A DNA stretch of 64,000 nt from contig NZ_BMLM01000001.1 in assembly GCF_014645235.1 (NCBI RefSeq), positions 372,001-436,000 of the forward strand, read 5' to 3'. The notes under the pieces were generated by a model, which worked only from the letters and a program-made list of their open reading frames with translations, searched no databases and had not been told where the DNA came from. The stretch comes from Agrococcus terreus (lineage in GTDB: Bacteria > Actinomycetota > Actinomycetes > Actinomycetales > Microbacteriaceae). This document shows positions 22,958 to 33,092 of this stretch, piece by piece. Numbering within the stretch: position 1 is the stretch's first letter; each line of letters starts with the position of its first letter. Made by a program: the position numbers and the translations under genes.

Positions 22958-22988
22958 CCGTGACGCGCGCGACACGAGCGCGTCACGG
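22958..22988 (+). terminator. Terminator hairpin after lplA
   Basis: Arms CCGTGACGCGC (22958-22968) and GCGCGTCACGG (22978-22988) enclose a 9-base loop, just after the stop of lplA. Confidence 0.7.
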
Positions 22989-23009
22989 AATCGCGGCATC
23001 CTGGGAGGC

Positions 23010-23642
23010 ATGTCGCAGCCCATCACCGTCGCGATCGAGCGCCGCATCGATCCGTCGCTCCACCTGTACGCCCGCACCTGGCTCCAGCAGGGCATCGACC
23101 TCGCCTCCACCCGGCCCGGCTTCCTCGGCGCCGGCTGGGTCGAGGAGGCGCCGGGCAGCGACACCTGGCACATGCTCTACCGCTTCGACGACGCGGACCG
23201 CCTGGCCGAGTGGGAGGACTCCGAGGAGCGCCGCCGCTGGCTCGACGCCGGCGCCGCGTTCGCGCACGAGGCGCGCGTCGAGCGCCGCACCGGCATCGAG
23301 GGATGGTTCGACGCGGTCGAGGGCGTGACGCTCCCGGGCGAGCAGGTGCAGATCCGGGTGGAGGAGCCGGCCCCGCCGCGCTGGAAGCAGGCGGTCACCG
23401 TGTGGGTGGCGTTCTTCCCGATGAACCTGCTCACCACGTGGCTGCTCTCGTTCATCCCCGGCTTCGCCGAGCTGCCGCTGTGGCTGCGGCTGCTCATCGC
23501 CACGCTGCTGCTCACCCCGGTGATGGTCGGCTGGGTGCTGCCGTTCGTCACGCGGCTCTTCCGCCCGTGGCTGCGGCGGGGCATCGCGCCGCACGAGGCC
23601 GCGCCGGACCGGGATCCGGACTCACAGCATCCCGACGCCTGA
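23010..23642 (+). CDS. Antibiotic-biosynthesis-monooxygenase-domain protein with two membrane helices
   Basis: Product of 210 aa. Residues 1-100 form an ABM-type ferredoxin-like domain (VAIERRIDPSLHLYARTWLQ ... FLGAGWVEEAPGSDTWHMLY). About residues 125-185 contain two hydrophobic helices (VTVWVAFFPMNLLTTWLLSF and LLIATLLLTPVMVGWVLPF). This ABM plus two-TM layout is common in bacterial proteins of unknown function. The ATG is preceded by GGGAGG. It is not part of a biosynthetic cluster, so a housekeeping or haem-related role is more likely than antibiotic synthesis. Confidence 0.75.
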   Translation: MSQPITVAIERRIDPSLHLYARTWLQQGIDLASTRPGFLGAGWVEEAPGSDTWHMLYRFDDADRLAEWEDSEERRRWLDAGAAFAHEARVERRTGIEGWFDAVEGVTLPGEQVQIRVEEPAPPRWKQAVTVWVAFFPMNLLTTWLLSFIPGFAELPLWLRLLIATLLLTPVMVGWVLPFVTRLFRPWLRRGIAPHEAAPDRDPDSQHPDA

Positions 23643-23664
23643 CCTGCTTACGATCTGAGGCCTG

Positions 23665-24543
23665 ATGGACTTCTCACTCGAATTCACGCCCGATCTCATC
23701 GCGATCTTCCTCACGCTGTTCGTGCTCGAGATCGTGCTCGGCGTGGACAACGTCATCTTCATCTCGATCCTCGCCTCGAAGCTCCCCGAGGAGCAGCAGG
23801 CGAAGGCCCGCACCCTTGGCCTCACGCTCGCGATGGGCATGCGCGTGCTCCTCGTGCTGCTCGCGGGCTGGATCATCACGCTCGACGAGGACCTCTTCGA
23901 GGTGTTCGGCATGGGCTTCTCGGGCCGCGAGCTCGTGCTCATCGCGGGCGGTGGCTTCCTGCTCTACAAGGCCGTGCACGAGATCCACCTGAAGCTCGAG
24001 GGCGAGGAGGAGCACGGCGCCTCGGCGGTGCGCGCGACGTTCGGCGCGGTGCTCGCGCAGATCCTGCTCATGGACCTCGTCTTCTCGCTCGACTCGGTCA
24101 TCACGGCCGTCGGCATGACGAGCAACATGGTCGTCATCATCGCCGCCGTCGTCATCTCGTTCGGCATCCTGCTGTTCGCCGCGAAGTACATCTTCGAGTT
24201 CGTGAACCGCCACCCCACGGTGAAGATGCTGGCGCTCTCGTTCCTGCTGCTCATCGGCGTCTTCCTCGTGGCGGAGGGCTTCGGCATCCACATCGAGAAG
24301 GCCCTCATCTACGGCCCGATGGCGTTCGCGGTGCTCGTCGAGGTGCTCAACCTCGCGTACGCGCGCAACCGTGCCAAGCGCAAGGGCAAGCAGCAGGCCG
24401 AGCCGGTGAAGCTGCACGACACGATGCACGAGACGAAGCGGCCCGTGGCGGCCGGCCAGGCGGCGCCCGCCGCCGGCGCCGACGTCGCCGCGCCCGAGGT
24501 GCCGGGGGCCGACCAGCCGCCGCGCCCCGGCGACACCCCGTAG
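23665..24543 (+). CDS. TerC-family integral membrane protein
   Basis: Product of 292 aa. Nine hydrophobic segments with the two TerC signature repeats: LEIVLGVDNVIFISILASKL near the N terminus and LMDLVFSLDSVITAVGMTSN around residue 140, whose acidic residues in the membrane probably coordinate a metal. TerC/Alx proteins export Mn2+ or assist cotranslational metal loading of exported enzymes. The C-terminal 55 residues are disordered (Ala/Pro-rich). GAGG lies upstream of the ATG. It stands alone, without other ter genes, so tellurite resistance is not implied. No Mn riboswitch was seen. Confidence 0.88.
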   Translation: MDFSLEFTPDLIAIFLTLFVLEIVLGVDNVIFISILASKLPEEQQAKARTLGLTLAMGMRVLLVLLAGWIITLDEDLFEVFGMGFSGRELVLIAGGGFLLYKAVHEIHLKLEGEEEHGASAVRATFGAVLAQILLMDLVFSLDSVITAVGMTSNMVVIIAAVVISFGILLFAAKYIFEFVNRHPTVKMLALSFLLLIGVFLVAEGFGIHIEKALIYGPMAFAVLVEVLNLAYARNRAKRKGKQQAEPVKLHDTMHETKRPVAAGQAAPAAGADVAAPEVPGADQPPRPGDTP

Positions 24544-24605
24544 CGGAGCCCTCCGCGAGCGGCGTCGGCCTTGTCGGCCGGCGCCGCTCCGGCTTGGATG
24601 GGAGC

Positions 24606-24896
24606 ATGAGCGACCACCAGCACGTCGTCGTGGGCGACGACACCGACCGCGGCCGCTACGAGGCGCACATCGGCGATCGGCTCGCCGGCGTGCTCTCCTA
24701 CGTCGACGACGAGCGCGGCCGCGTGCTGCAGCACACCGTCGTCGGCGAGGCGTACGGCGGGCACGGCGTGGGCAGCGCGCTCGCGGCGTTCGCGATGGCG
24801 GATGCGCGGGAGGCCGGTCGCCGCATCGTGCCGCAGTGCACGTTCGTGCAGGGCTGGCTGCAGAAGCACCCGGAGCACGGCGACCTCGTCGCCTGA
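24606..24896 (+). CDS. Small GNAT-fold N-acetyltransferase (YjdJ/DUF-type)
   Basis: Product of 96 aa. It starts GRYEAHIGDRLAGVLSYVDD and has the acetyl-CoA loop VGEAYGGHGVGSALAAFAM, followed by PQCTFVQGWLQKHPEHGDLV. This short single-domain layout matches the family of minimal GNATs of about 90-100 aa. ATG at 24606 was chosen; four more residues are possible from an earlier ATG at 24594. Acceptor unknown. Confidence 0.82.
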   Translation: MSDHQHVVVGDDTDRGRYEAHIGDRLAGVLSYVDDERGRVLQHTVVGEAYGGHGVGSALAAFAMADAREAGRRIVPQCTFVQGWLQKHPEHGDLVA

Positions 24897-24902
24897 CCTC
24901 TC

Positions 24903-24953
24903 GCCGCTGGTCGAGGAGCACGCCGCCGGAGGCGGCGCGCGTCTCGAGACCAC
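24903..24953. repeat. Dispersed palindromic repeat
   Basis: CCGCTGGTCGAGGAGCACGC to GCGTCTCGAGACCACT, a full copy of the gene-end repeat, lies between the GNAT gene and tRNA-Gly. Confidence 0.8.
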
Positions 24954-24999
24954 TCCCCAGCCAGTTGGCGTACGATGATCCCGGCCGCATCGCGGCTGC

Positions 25000-25070
25000 G
25001 CGGATGTAGTTCAATGGCAGAACTTCAGCTTCCCAAGCTGATAGCGCGGGTTCGATTCCCGTCATCCGCT
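25000..25070 (+). tRNA. tRNA-Gly (CCC anticodon)
   Basis: A 71-nt cloverleaf. Acceptor GCGGATG pairs with CATCCGC, the D-arm is GTTCAATGGCAGAAC, the anticodon loop TTCCCAA gives CCC, and the T-loop is GGTTCGATTCC. The CCA end is not encoded. It is the only tRNA in this part of the window. TACGAT near 24970 is a plausible -10 about 25 bases upstream. Confidence 0.95.
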
Positions 25071-25075
25071 CTCTC

Positions 25076-25098
25076 AGGCCCGGTCCCAGACCGGGCCT
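25076..25098 (+). terminator. Terminator of tRNA-Gly
   Basis: Arms AGGCCCGGTC (25076-25085) and GACCGGGCCT (25089-25098) with a 3-base loop start 6 bases after the tRNA. Confidence 0.8.
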
Positions 25099-25109
25099 TC
25101 GTCCGCTCC

Positions 25110-25124
25110 TGACGGGAATCGAAC
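25110..25124 (-). other. Inverted 15-base copy of the tRNA-Gly T-arm
   Basis: TGACGGGAATCGAAC is the exact reverse complement of tRNA positions 25050-25064. Lying 40 bases after the tRNA and next to a decayed gene, it may be a leftover of an integrated element or of a second, inverted tRNA copy. It could also pair with the tRNA precursor. Confidence 0.5.
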
Positions 25125-25163
25125 AGACGAGCGGCCTTCGGCCGCGCTGGTCGAGGGCTCCGC

Positions 25164-25327
25164 GCCGACCACGACGCCCGCCCGCACTACCAGCGCAACG
25201 ACTACCTCGGCTGGTTCGCCCGTGCCGCGACGAGACGCGCCAGCAGCGCATCCGGCAGATGCTCGACGAGCTCCGCGAGGGCGGCGTCTCCGTGCCCATG
25301 CCGCACGCCCCGTCCCGCCGGCGCTAG
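25164..25327 (+). pseudogene. Decayed C-terminal fragment of a YdeI/OmpD-associated-like gene
   Basis: In one frame 25164-25225 reads DHDARPHYQRNDYLGWFARA; a shift by one base then continues DETRQQRIRQMLDELREGG and VSVPMPHAPSRRR to TAG 25325-25327. The two parts make a single sensible C terminus of the YdeI-type family (a W...A(K/R)...ETR..RI..ML..L pattern), so a frameshift is evident. The 5' part of the gene is missing: a fragment of the dispersed repeat (GCGCTGGTCGAGG, 25144-25156) is found at the break. Assignment rests on motif memory only. Confidence 0.55.
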
Positions 25328-25812
25328 TCGGTCCCCGGCACCTCGAGCGGCTGCAGCACGCCCGCCTGCAGCCACAGCATCGGCGCGACGACGGCGAGCG
25401 TCGCGCACAGCAGCAGCGCGATCACGACGACGACGTACTGGATCCGTCGCCGCCCGGCCGAGATGCGCCGGAAGCCCCATGCGATCGGGATGCCCACGAG
25501 CGACACCATGAGCGCGACAGTCGGCGCCACCCAGTGCGGCACGCATGCCAGCACCGCCAGCAGCGAGACGCCGATCGCGACCGGCAGGATCGACGGCTCG
25601 CGCCGGGCGCCCGCCGGGTCCTCGGGCGGCGCCTCCCACGGCAGCTCCGGCACGGGCACGCCCGACACGGGCTCGACCATCCGCCGCTCGCGCGGCCCGC
25701 GCACCCACGCGGACGCCTCCGAGCGCGGCTCCGCCCGCGGCGCCTCGCGCGGCCGCGACCCGGGCCGCGCCCAGCGCGAGTCGCCGCGCCCCTCGCCCGA
25801 CTCGTCCGCCAT
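25324..25812 (-). CDS. Membrane protein with Arg/Pro-rich N terminus
   Basis: Product of 162 aa. Residues 1-70 are hydrophilic (ADESGEGRGDSRWARPGSRP), and residues 75-155 hold about three hydrophobic segments: ILPVAIGVSLLAVLACVPHW, VALMVSLVGIPIAWGF and VVVVIALLLCATLAVVAPML. The ATG at 25812 is the first after the large palindrome. Its stop overlaps that of the decayed gene on the other strand. No family recognised; it may be a DUF-type envelope protein. Confidence 0.6.
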   Translation of the reverse strand: MADESGEGRGDSRWARPGSRPREAPRAEPRSEASAWVRGPRERRMVEPVSGVPVPELPWEAPPEDPAGARREPSILPVAIGVSLLAVLACVPHWVAPTVALMVSLVGIPIAWGFRRISAGRRRIQYVVVVIALLLCATLAVVAPMLWLQAGVLQPLEVPGTD

Positions 25813-25850
25813 GCCCTCATCGTCCCACCCGCGCCTCCGCGCCTCCCGCC

Positions 25851-25911
25851 GCACATGTGCAGGGAACGGTCGTCCTGGAGGTCTCAGGACGGCCATTCCC
25901 TGCACATCTGC
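25851..25911. repeat. Long palindrome, copy 1 (GCACATGTGCAGG type)
   Basis: 27-bp arms (25851-25877 and 25885-25911) pair with three mismatches around a 7-base loop. Outer parts read GCACATGTGCAGGGAA and TTCCCTGCACATCTGC. A homologous palindrome occurs at 62468-62532. It lies downstream of the transporter gene at 26000-26914 and may serve as its terminator or be a mobile palindromic unit. Confidence 0.75.
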
Positions 25912-25999
25912 GCCCGGATGGCGAGCGGCCGGCGGCCGGGCCGGGAGGGCGAGACGGACGAGCGCGGAGCGGGCGCAGGTCGGGAGAGGTCGGAGGGTC

Positions 26000-26914
26000 C
26001 TACGGCAGCGGCGGCAGCTGCCCGGTCGTGGGCGGCGGCTCGCGCCGCGCTCGCGCCGCCGAGAGCGCGACGCCCACGGATGCCGCGATCACGAGCGCCA
26101 GCGCCAGCAGGTCGAGCCCGCCGAGCGCCTCGCCCAGCACCAGCAGCCCGAAGATGCCGGCGGCGGCCGGCTCCATCGCCATGAGGATCCCGAACACGCG
26201 CGTGGGCACGCGCCGCAGCGCCAGCAGCTCGAGCCCGTACGCGATCGCGCTCGAGAGCATCGCGATGCCGAACGCGGGCAGCAGCACCGACGGGTCGGCG
26301 AGCGTCGACGAGATCGCGCCAGCGGCGCCGAAGGGCGCGACCACGACGGCCGCCACGACGAGCGCCCCCGCGAGCCCGCCCATCCCGGGCACCCGCTGCC
26401 CGACCGCCGCCGACGAGAGGATGTAGAGCGCCCAGAACCCGCCCGCGCCGAGCGCGAGCAGCACGCCCACCGGGTCGAGGTCGCCGCCGACCGCCTGCGC
26501 GCCGATGACGCCCACGCCGATCGCCGCGAGGCCCACCCACGCGACGTCGACGAGCCGTCGCGACTGCACGAGCGCGAGCACGAGCGGGCCGATCAGCTCG
26601 AGCGTCACGGCGAGCGCGATCGGGATGCGCGGCAGCGACAGGTAGAAGAGCAGGTTCATGCCCGCGAGTGTCACGCCGAGGGCGAGCACCGCGCGCCACG
26701 CGCCGGCGTCCCAGGAGCGGATGCGCGGCCGCGCCACGAGCAGCATGACGGCCGCCGCGAAGACCAGCCGCAGCAGCGTCAGGCCCGCGGGGTCGATGCG
26801 GTCGAAGACGGTCTTCGCGATCGAGCCGCCCAGCTGCACCGACGAGATCGCGCACACCACGAGCAGCACGCCGACGACCATGCCGCCGGGGGAGAGGCGG
26901 GGGATGCGCGGCAC
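26000..26914 (-). CDS. DMT/EamA-family exporter (RhtA-like)
   Basis: Product of 304 aa with ten TM segments in two EamA repeats: residues about 10-140 with LLRLVFAAAVMLLVARP, and about 150-290 with FGILMAMEPAAAGIFGLLVL. The latter is the typical end-of-family segment (M-x-x-E-P) of RhtA-type amino-acid and drug/metabolite exporters. The GTG start at 26914 is supported by TACGCT 6 bases upstream (leaderless). It likely exports a small metabolite such as an amino acid, but substrate is not known. Confidence 0.82.
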   Translation of the reverse strand: MPRIPRLSPGGMVVGVLLVVCAISSVQLGGSIAKTVFDRIDPAGLTLLRLVFAAAVMLLVARPRIRSWDAGAWRAVLALGVTLAGMNLLFYLSLPRIPIALAVTLELIGPLVLALVQSRRLVDVAWVGLAAIGVGVIGAQAVGGDLDPVGVLLALGAGGFWALYILSSAAVGQRVPGMGGLAGALVVAAVVVAPFGAAGAISSTLADPSVLLPAFGIAMLSSAIAYGLELLALRRVPTRVFGILMAMEPAAAGIFGLLVLGEALGGLDLLALALVIAASVGVALSAARARREPPPTTGQLPPLP

Positions 26915-27051
26915 CCGTCCAGCGTAGGCGCGCGCGGGTGACGCACCGGAGGCGGGCCCGGCGCGGGCGGCGGCCGGTGCCGCACCGGATGGTCACCGCG
27001 CGTTCGCCGAGTCGTCGAGGACTCCTCGCGTCCCGGCCCTATGCTCGCGCC

Positions 27052-28101
27052 ATGACCACCACGCCGCCGGCGCCCGACGGCGCCCCGGAGCCGGTCCCGG
27101 CTGGCCCGGCGTTCGTCGATCCGCTCGCCGGCCGGCCCGAGCCGCCGGCGCTCGACGCGGGCGGCATCGTGGTGCGCGACGTGCGCCGCAGCTTCGGCCA
27201 GGTGCACGCCGTGCGGAGCATGACCTTCCACGCGCGCCCGGGCGAGGTGACCGCCCTCATCGGCCCGAACGGCGCGGGCAAGACGACGCTGCTGCTCATG
27301 CTCGCGTCGCTCCTCGCGCCCGACACGGGCGACATCCGCATCCACGGCGCCGACCCGGTGCGCGACCCGCACGGCGTGCGGCGCGCGATGGGCTGGATGC
27401 CCGACGTGCTCGGCACGTGGCGCACGCTCACGCCCCGGCAGATCCTCACGACGGTCGGCCGCCTCCACGGCATGCGCGCCGCCGAGGCCCGGGCACGCGC
27501 CGACGAGCTCATCGTCGTCGCTCGGCTCGACGAGCTCGCGAACCGCGCGAGCCGCGTGCTCTCGCGCGGCCAGCAGCAGCGGCTCGGCCTCGCCCGCGCG
27601 CTCGTGCACCGCCCGAGCGTGCTGCTGCTCGACGAGCCCGCGGCGGGCCTCGACCCCACCTCGCGCCTGCAGCTGCGCGGCCTGCTCCGCGACTTCGCCG
27701 CCGAGGGCGGCACCGTGCTCGTCTCGAGCCACGACCTGTCGGAGCTCGACGAGATGGCCGACGACGCCGTGTTCGTCGACCGCGGCGAGGTCGTCGGCGC
27801 CGAGCGCATCGTGCTCGCCCGCCAGGCCGCGCGCGAGTGGCGCATCCGCGCGCTCGACCCGCGGCGCCTCACGCTCGAGCTCTCGCGCATCGGCGTCGCC
27901 TTCGACCGCGTGCGCACCGTCGGCGACTCCGCCTTCGTCGCGCTCGACCGCGACGAGCACGCCGCCGAGATCCTCGCCAGGCTCGTCGGCGCGGGCGTGC
28001 CGATCATCCACTTCGCGCCGGCCGTCGGCGAGATCGAGCGCACGTACCTCGGCCTCGCGGGCGACGCCCCGGGCGCGCACCGAGCGGGAGGACGCGCATG
28101 A
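27052..28101 (+). CDS. ABC transporter ATP-binding protein
   Basis: Product of 349 aa. Walker A GPNGAGKTT is at 71-79, signature LSRGQQQRL near 167, Walker B VLLLDEPAAGLDP near 190, and the switch His in SSHDLSELDEM. A proline-rich 35-residue N-terminal extension and a C-terminal region of about 100 residues resemble exporters of the CcmA/YhaQ type. The ATG follows TATGCT by 6 bases (leaderless). It overlaps the permease gene by 4 bases (ATGA) and so forms a two-gene exporter with it. Confidence 0.9.
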   Translation: MTTTPPAPDGAPEPVPAGPAFVDPLAGRPEPPALDAGGIVVRDVRRSFGQVHAVRSMTFHARPGEVTALIGPNGAGKTTLLLMLASLLAPDTGDIRIHGADPVRDPHGVRRAMGWMPDVLGTWRTLTPRQILTTVGRLHGMRAAEARARADELIVVARLDELANRASRVLSRGQQQRLGLARALVHRPSVLLLDEPAAGLDPTSRLQLRGLLRDFAAEGGTVLVSSHDLSELDEMADDAVFVDRGEVVGAERIVLARQAAREWRIRALDPRRLTLELSRIGVAFDRVRTVGDSAFVALDRDEHAAEILARLVGAGVPIIHFAPAVGEIERTYLGLAGDAPGAHRAGGRA

Positions 28102-29147
28102 GCGCCTGGTTCCGGATGCTCCGGGTCGTCGTCGGGCTCGAGCTCGCGCAGCGCGTGCGCTCGGTCGCCTGGTACGTCCTGCTCGGCATCGTCGCGGTCG
28201 TCGTCGGCGGCATCGTCGTCATCCTCTTCGTCTCGCTGTCGGGCTGGCAGCAGGACATCGGCGGCGCGATCTTCTCGACGACGATCTTCCTCGTCATGCT
28301 CGTCACCTCGCTCGTGACGCCCGCGCTCAGTGGCGGCGCGATCAACGGCGACCGGGATGCGGGGGTGTTGGCGTCCACGCAGGTCACGCAGGTGACGTCG
28401 ATGCAGCTCGTGCTCGGCAAGGTGCTCGCGGCCTGGATCGCGTCGCTCGGCTTCCTCGCGGTGTGCGTGCCGTTCATGATCGGGTCGGCGCTGCTGGGCG
28501 GGCTGCGCCTCGAGGCCGTGGCGCTCAGCATCCCCATCCTCGTGCTCGAGATCGGCGTCGTCTCCGCGATCGGCGTGGGGCTCTCGGGCGTCATCCGCAA
28601 GCCGATCCTGTCGACGGTGGTCAGCTACCTCGTGGTCGCCACGCTCAGCGTCGGCACGCTCATCGGCTTCGGCGTGGGCGCGGTCGCCGCCACCGAGGAG
28701 CAGCAGTGGCCCGACATCGCGTGGGAGTACGACGAGGACGCCGCCGGCGTCACGGAGCGCTGCATCGAGACGGGGACCACCTACCCGCAGACGGTGCAGC
28801 GCTACGACCGGGTGTGGCTCTTCCTCGCCGCGAACCCGTACGTGATCGTCGCCGACGCCATCCCGCCGAGCTTCGACCAGTACGGCTATCCGGACGACCT
28901 GTTCGGCCAGATCGCGTTCGGCGTGCGCCAGGCGCAGATCCCGCAGGAGCCGACGACGTGCGCCGACTTCTCGTCGAGCTGGGAGCCGGACGCCGACCAG
29001 GGCCGAGAGGTCTTCGAGTCGACCGTGCCGAGCTGGTTCGCGGGGCTGGCCCTGCACCTGGCGCTCGCCGCCGCGGCGGTGTGGGGCGCGGTCGCGACGA
29101 CGCGCACGCCGGCGCGGACGCTGGCGCCGGGCAGCCGGATCGCCTGA
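28098..29147 (+). CDS. ABC-2-type transporter permease
   Basis: Product of 349 aa. About six TM segments: residues 20-45, 55-85 (with GGAINGDRDAGVLASTQVTQ next, the typical ABC-2 NRxxG-like motif), 115-140, 145-165, 175-205 and 315-335. A large extracellular loop lies between TM5 and TM6 and contains two Cys. It pairs with the ATPase encoded upstream; the two start/stop codons overlap. Exported substrate unknown. Confidence 0.87.
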   Translation: MSAWFRMLRVVVGLELAQRVRSVAWYVLLGIVAVVVGGIVVILFVSLSGWQQDIGGAIFSTTIFLVMLVTSLVTPALSGGAINGDRDAGVLASTQVTQVTSMQLVLGKVLAAWIASLGFLAVCVPFMIGSALLGGLRLEAVALSIPILVLEIGVVSAIGVGLSGVIRKPILSTVVSYLVVATLSVGTLIGFGVGAVAATEEQQWPDIAWEYDEDAAGVTERCIETGTTYPQTVQRYDRVWLFLAANPYVIVADAIPPSFDQYGYPDDLFGQIAFGVRQAQIPQEPTTCADFSSSWEPDADQGREVFESTVPSWFAGLALHLALAAAAVWGAVATTRTPARTLAPGSRIA

Positions 29148-29187
29148 CCGGGGCGACGTCGGCGGTGTCGGCGGGCAGGATGGGGGC

Positions 29188-29664
29188 ATGACGACCCTCC
29201 CCGCCCGCGCCGCCGGCATCCAGCAGCGGCTCCACGAGCTCGGCATCGACCGCGAGGTCATCCGCTTCGACGAGGGCACCCACACCGCGAAGGCGGCCGC
29301 GGCCGCGCTCGGCATCGAGGTGGGCGCGATCGCGAACTCGCTGATCTTCTGGATGGCGGATGCGCCGCTGCTCGTGATGACGAGCGGGCGGCACCGCGTC
29401 GACCTCGAGCGGCTCGCCGCCGACCTCGGCGCCGGGCCGATCGTGCGGGCGACGCCCGAGCAGGTGCGCGCGGCCACCGGCCAGGTGATCGGCGGCGTCT
29501 CGCCGCTGGGCCACCCGGCGCCGATCCGCACGATCGTCGACGTGGCGCTGCGCGACTACCCGCTGCTGTCGGCGGCTGCCGGCACGGCCGACACGGTCTT
29601 CATGCTCAGCTACGAGGAGCTGGTGCGCATCACGGGCGGCGAGGAGCGCGTCGTCGGCGACTGA
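29188..29664 (+). CDS. ybaK: YbaK/EbsC-type aminoacyl-tRNA deacylase
   Basis: Product of 158 aa. The fold segments HTAKAAAAALGIEVGAIANS, LLVMTSGRHRVDLERLAADL, ATPEQVRAATGQVIGGVSPL and GHPAPIRTIVDVAL are those of the YbaK/ProX editing family (conserved Lys in the first, GxxSP and D). Such proteins hydrolyse mischarged Cys-tRNAPro or related aminoacyl-tRNAs. It follows the ABC exporter by 40 bases and may be read from its own promoter. Precise tRNA specificity cannot be told. Confidence 0.86.
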   Translation: MTTLPARAAGIQQRLHELGIDREVIRFDEGTHTAKAAAAALGIEVGAIANSLIFWMADAPLLVMTSGRHRVDLERLAADLGAGPIVRATPEQVRAATGQVIGGVSPLGHPAPIRTIVDVALRDYPLLSAAAGTADTVFMLSYEELVRITGGEERVVGD

Positions 29665-29669
29665 GCCCC

Positions 29670-29791
29670 CCGCTGGTCGAGGAGCTGCCGGCGCAGCCGG
29701 CCGCGTCTCGAGACCACCCGCGCGGCGAGCACCTCGCCATGCTGCGGTTTCGACACGCTCGGCCGCCTGCGGCGGCGGAGCGGCTCAACTG
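29670..29791. repeat. Dispersed palindromic repeats, two subfamilies in tandem
   Basis: The first copy is CCGCTGGTCGAGGAGCTGCC ... CCGCGTCTCGAGACCACC (29670-29718). The second is GGTTTCGACACGCTCGG ... GGCGGAGCGGCTCAACTGG (29745-29791). The second overlaps the 3' end of the methyltransferase gene and contributes its TGA stop (29785-29787). Confidence 0.85.
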
Positions 29792-30558
29792 GAGGAGCGC
29801 CGCCCCACCGCGAACACCCGCCGGAACGGCAGCACGACCCGCCCCTCCGCGTCCGCCGGGTACGCCTCCCGCAGTCGCGCCTTGAATCGCTCCTCGAACA
29901 CGGGCCGCAGCGCATCCGGCAGCGCCTCGAGCACCGGCCGCGCGCCTGTGCCGCGCACCCACTCGAACACGGCGTCCGGTCCTTCGAGCACGTGCAGGTA
30001 CGTCGTCTCCCACGCGTCCACCTCGAGACCGAGGTCGCTGAGCGCGCGCAGGTAGGTGGCCGCGTCGTGCGCGTCCGGCCGCGCTGCGCGGCCGGTGTGC
30101 GCGACGAACTCGGGCTCGGCGGCCACCTCGTCGCGGAGCACGTGGCTGGGCTCGGCGAAGTTCCCGGGCACCTGCATCGCGAACCAGCCGCCTGGCGCGA
30201 GCGCCTCGACGAGCCGCGGCAGCAGCGCGAGGTGGTCGGGGATCCACTGCAGCGCGGCGTTCGTGACCAGCACGTCGACCGGATGCTCGGGCCGCCACTC
30301 GCGCGCGTCGGCCAGCGTCCACCGCACGCCGCCGATCGCGGCCGCGCGCTCCAGCATCTCGGCTGAGCTGTCGACGCCCTCGACGTGCGCGCCGGGCCAG
30401 CGCTCGGCGAGCAGGCGGGTGAGGGTGCCGGGGCCGCAGCCGAGGTCGACGACGCGCTCCGGCGCCTCCGCCCCGACGCGCGCGACGAGCTCGACGAACG
30501 GCCTCGCCCGCTCGTCGCCGTAGACGAGGTACTGCGTCGGATCCCAGCGGTGCGCCAT
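29785..30558 (-). CDS. tam: Trans-aconitate 2-methyltransferase
   Basis: Product of 257 aa. The SAM-binding loop ERVVDLGCGPGTLTRLLAER is near residues 35-54, and the family-typical start HRWDPTQYLVYGDERARPF, the VTNAALQWIPDH core and the FAMQVPGNFAEPSH stretch match Tam. It methylates trans-aconitate, an inhibitor of aconitase formed spontaneously from cis-aconitate. The ATG at 30558 is preceded by GGGAGG. The palindrome TATCTTGACGTCAAGATA 14 bases further upstream resembles MarR-type operators; in Streptomyces the MarR protein TamR controls tam. The stop codon lies inside a dispersed repeat. Confidence 0.87.
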   Translation of the reverse strand: MAHRWDPTQYLVYGDERARPFVELVARVGAEAPERVVDLGCGPGTLTRLLAERWPGAHVEGVDSSAEMLERAAAIGGVRWTLADAREWRPEHPVDVLVTNAALQWIPDHLALLPRLVEALAPGGWFAMQVPGNFAEPSHVLRDEVAAEPEFVAHTGRAARPDAHDAATYLRALSDLGLEVDAWETTYLHVLEGPDAVFEWVRGTGARPVLEALPDALRPVFEERFKARLREAYPADAEGRVVLPFRRVFAVGRRSSS

Positions 30559-30571
30559 GGCGCCTCCCAAG

Positions 30572-30589
30572 TATCTTGACGTCAAGATA
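30572..30589. promoter_or_regulatory. Perfect 18-bp palindrome upstream of tam (MarR/TamR-type operator)
   Basis: TATCTTGACGTCAAGATA is a perfect dyad located between tam (start 30558, minus) and glgX (start 30695, plus). The form matches sites bound by MarR proteins such as TamR of Streptomyces. No MarR gene adjoins it here, so the regulator must be encoded elsewhere. Confidence 0.7.
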
Positions 30590-30694
30590 TCTGCCCGGCA
30601 AGCGACCGGCAAGGTGCCGGCGCCACGGTCGCCGCGCGGCGGGCACACAGCGGAACGCAATGTCCGCGAAACGCCGCTCCGTAGAGTGGGCCGG

Positions 30695-33049
<2,355 letters not shown>

Positions 33050-33092
33050 GCCCGCGCCGCCACCCGAACAGCACCGAGCGAAGGAGCCATCC

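Noticed and set aside
23010-23642. Antibiotic biosynthesis cluster around the ABM-domain protein
   Set aside because: No synthase, tailoring or export genes are nearby; the ABM name refers to the fold only.
23643-23664. Manganese (yybP-type) riboswitch upstream of terC
   Set aside because: The gap of 22 bases is too small to hold one.
23665-24543. Tellurite-resistance locus
   Set aside because: Only TerC is present, without TerZ, TerD or TerA, so a general metal-related role is more likely.
24961-25330. Prophage or integrative element at tRNA-Gly
   Set aside because: No integrase, phage gene or direct att repeat was found; only a short inverted copy of the T-arm and a decayed gene.
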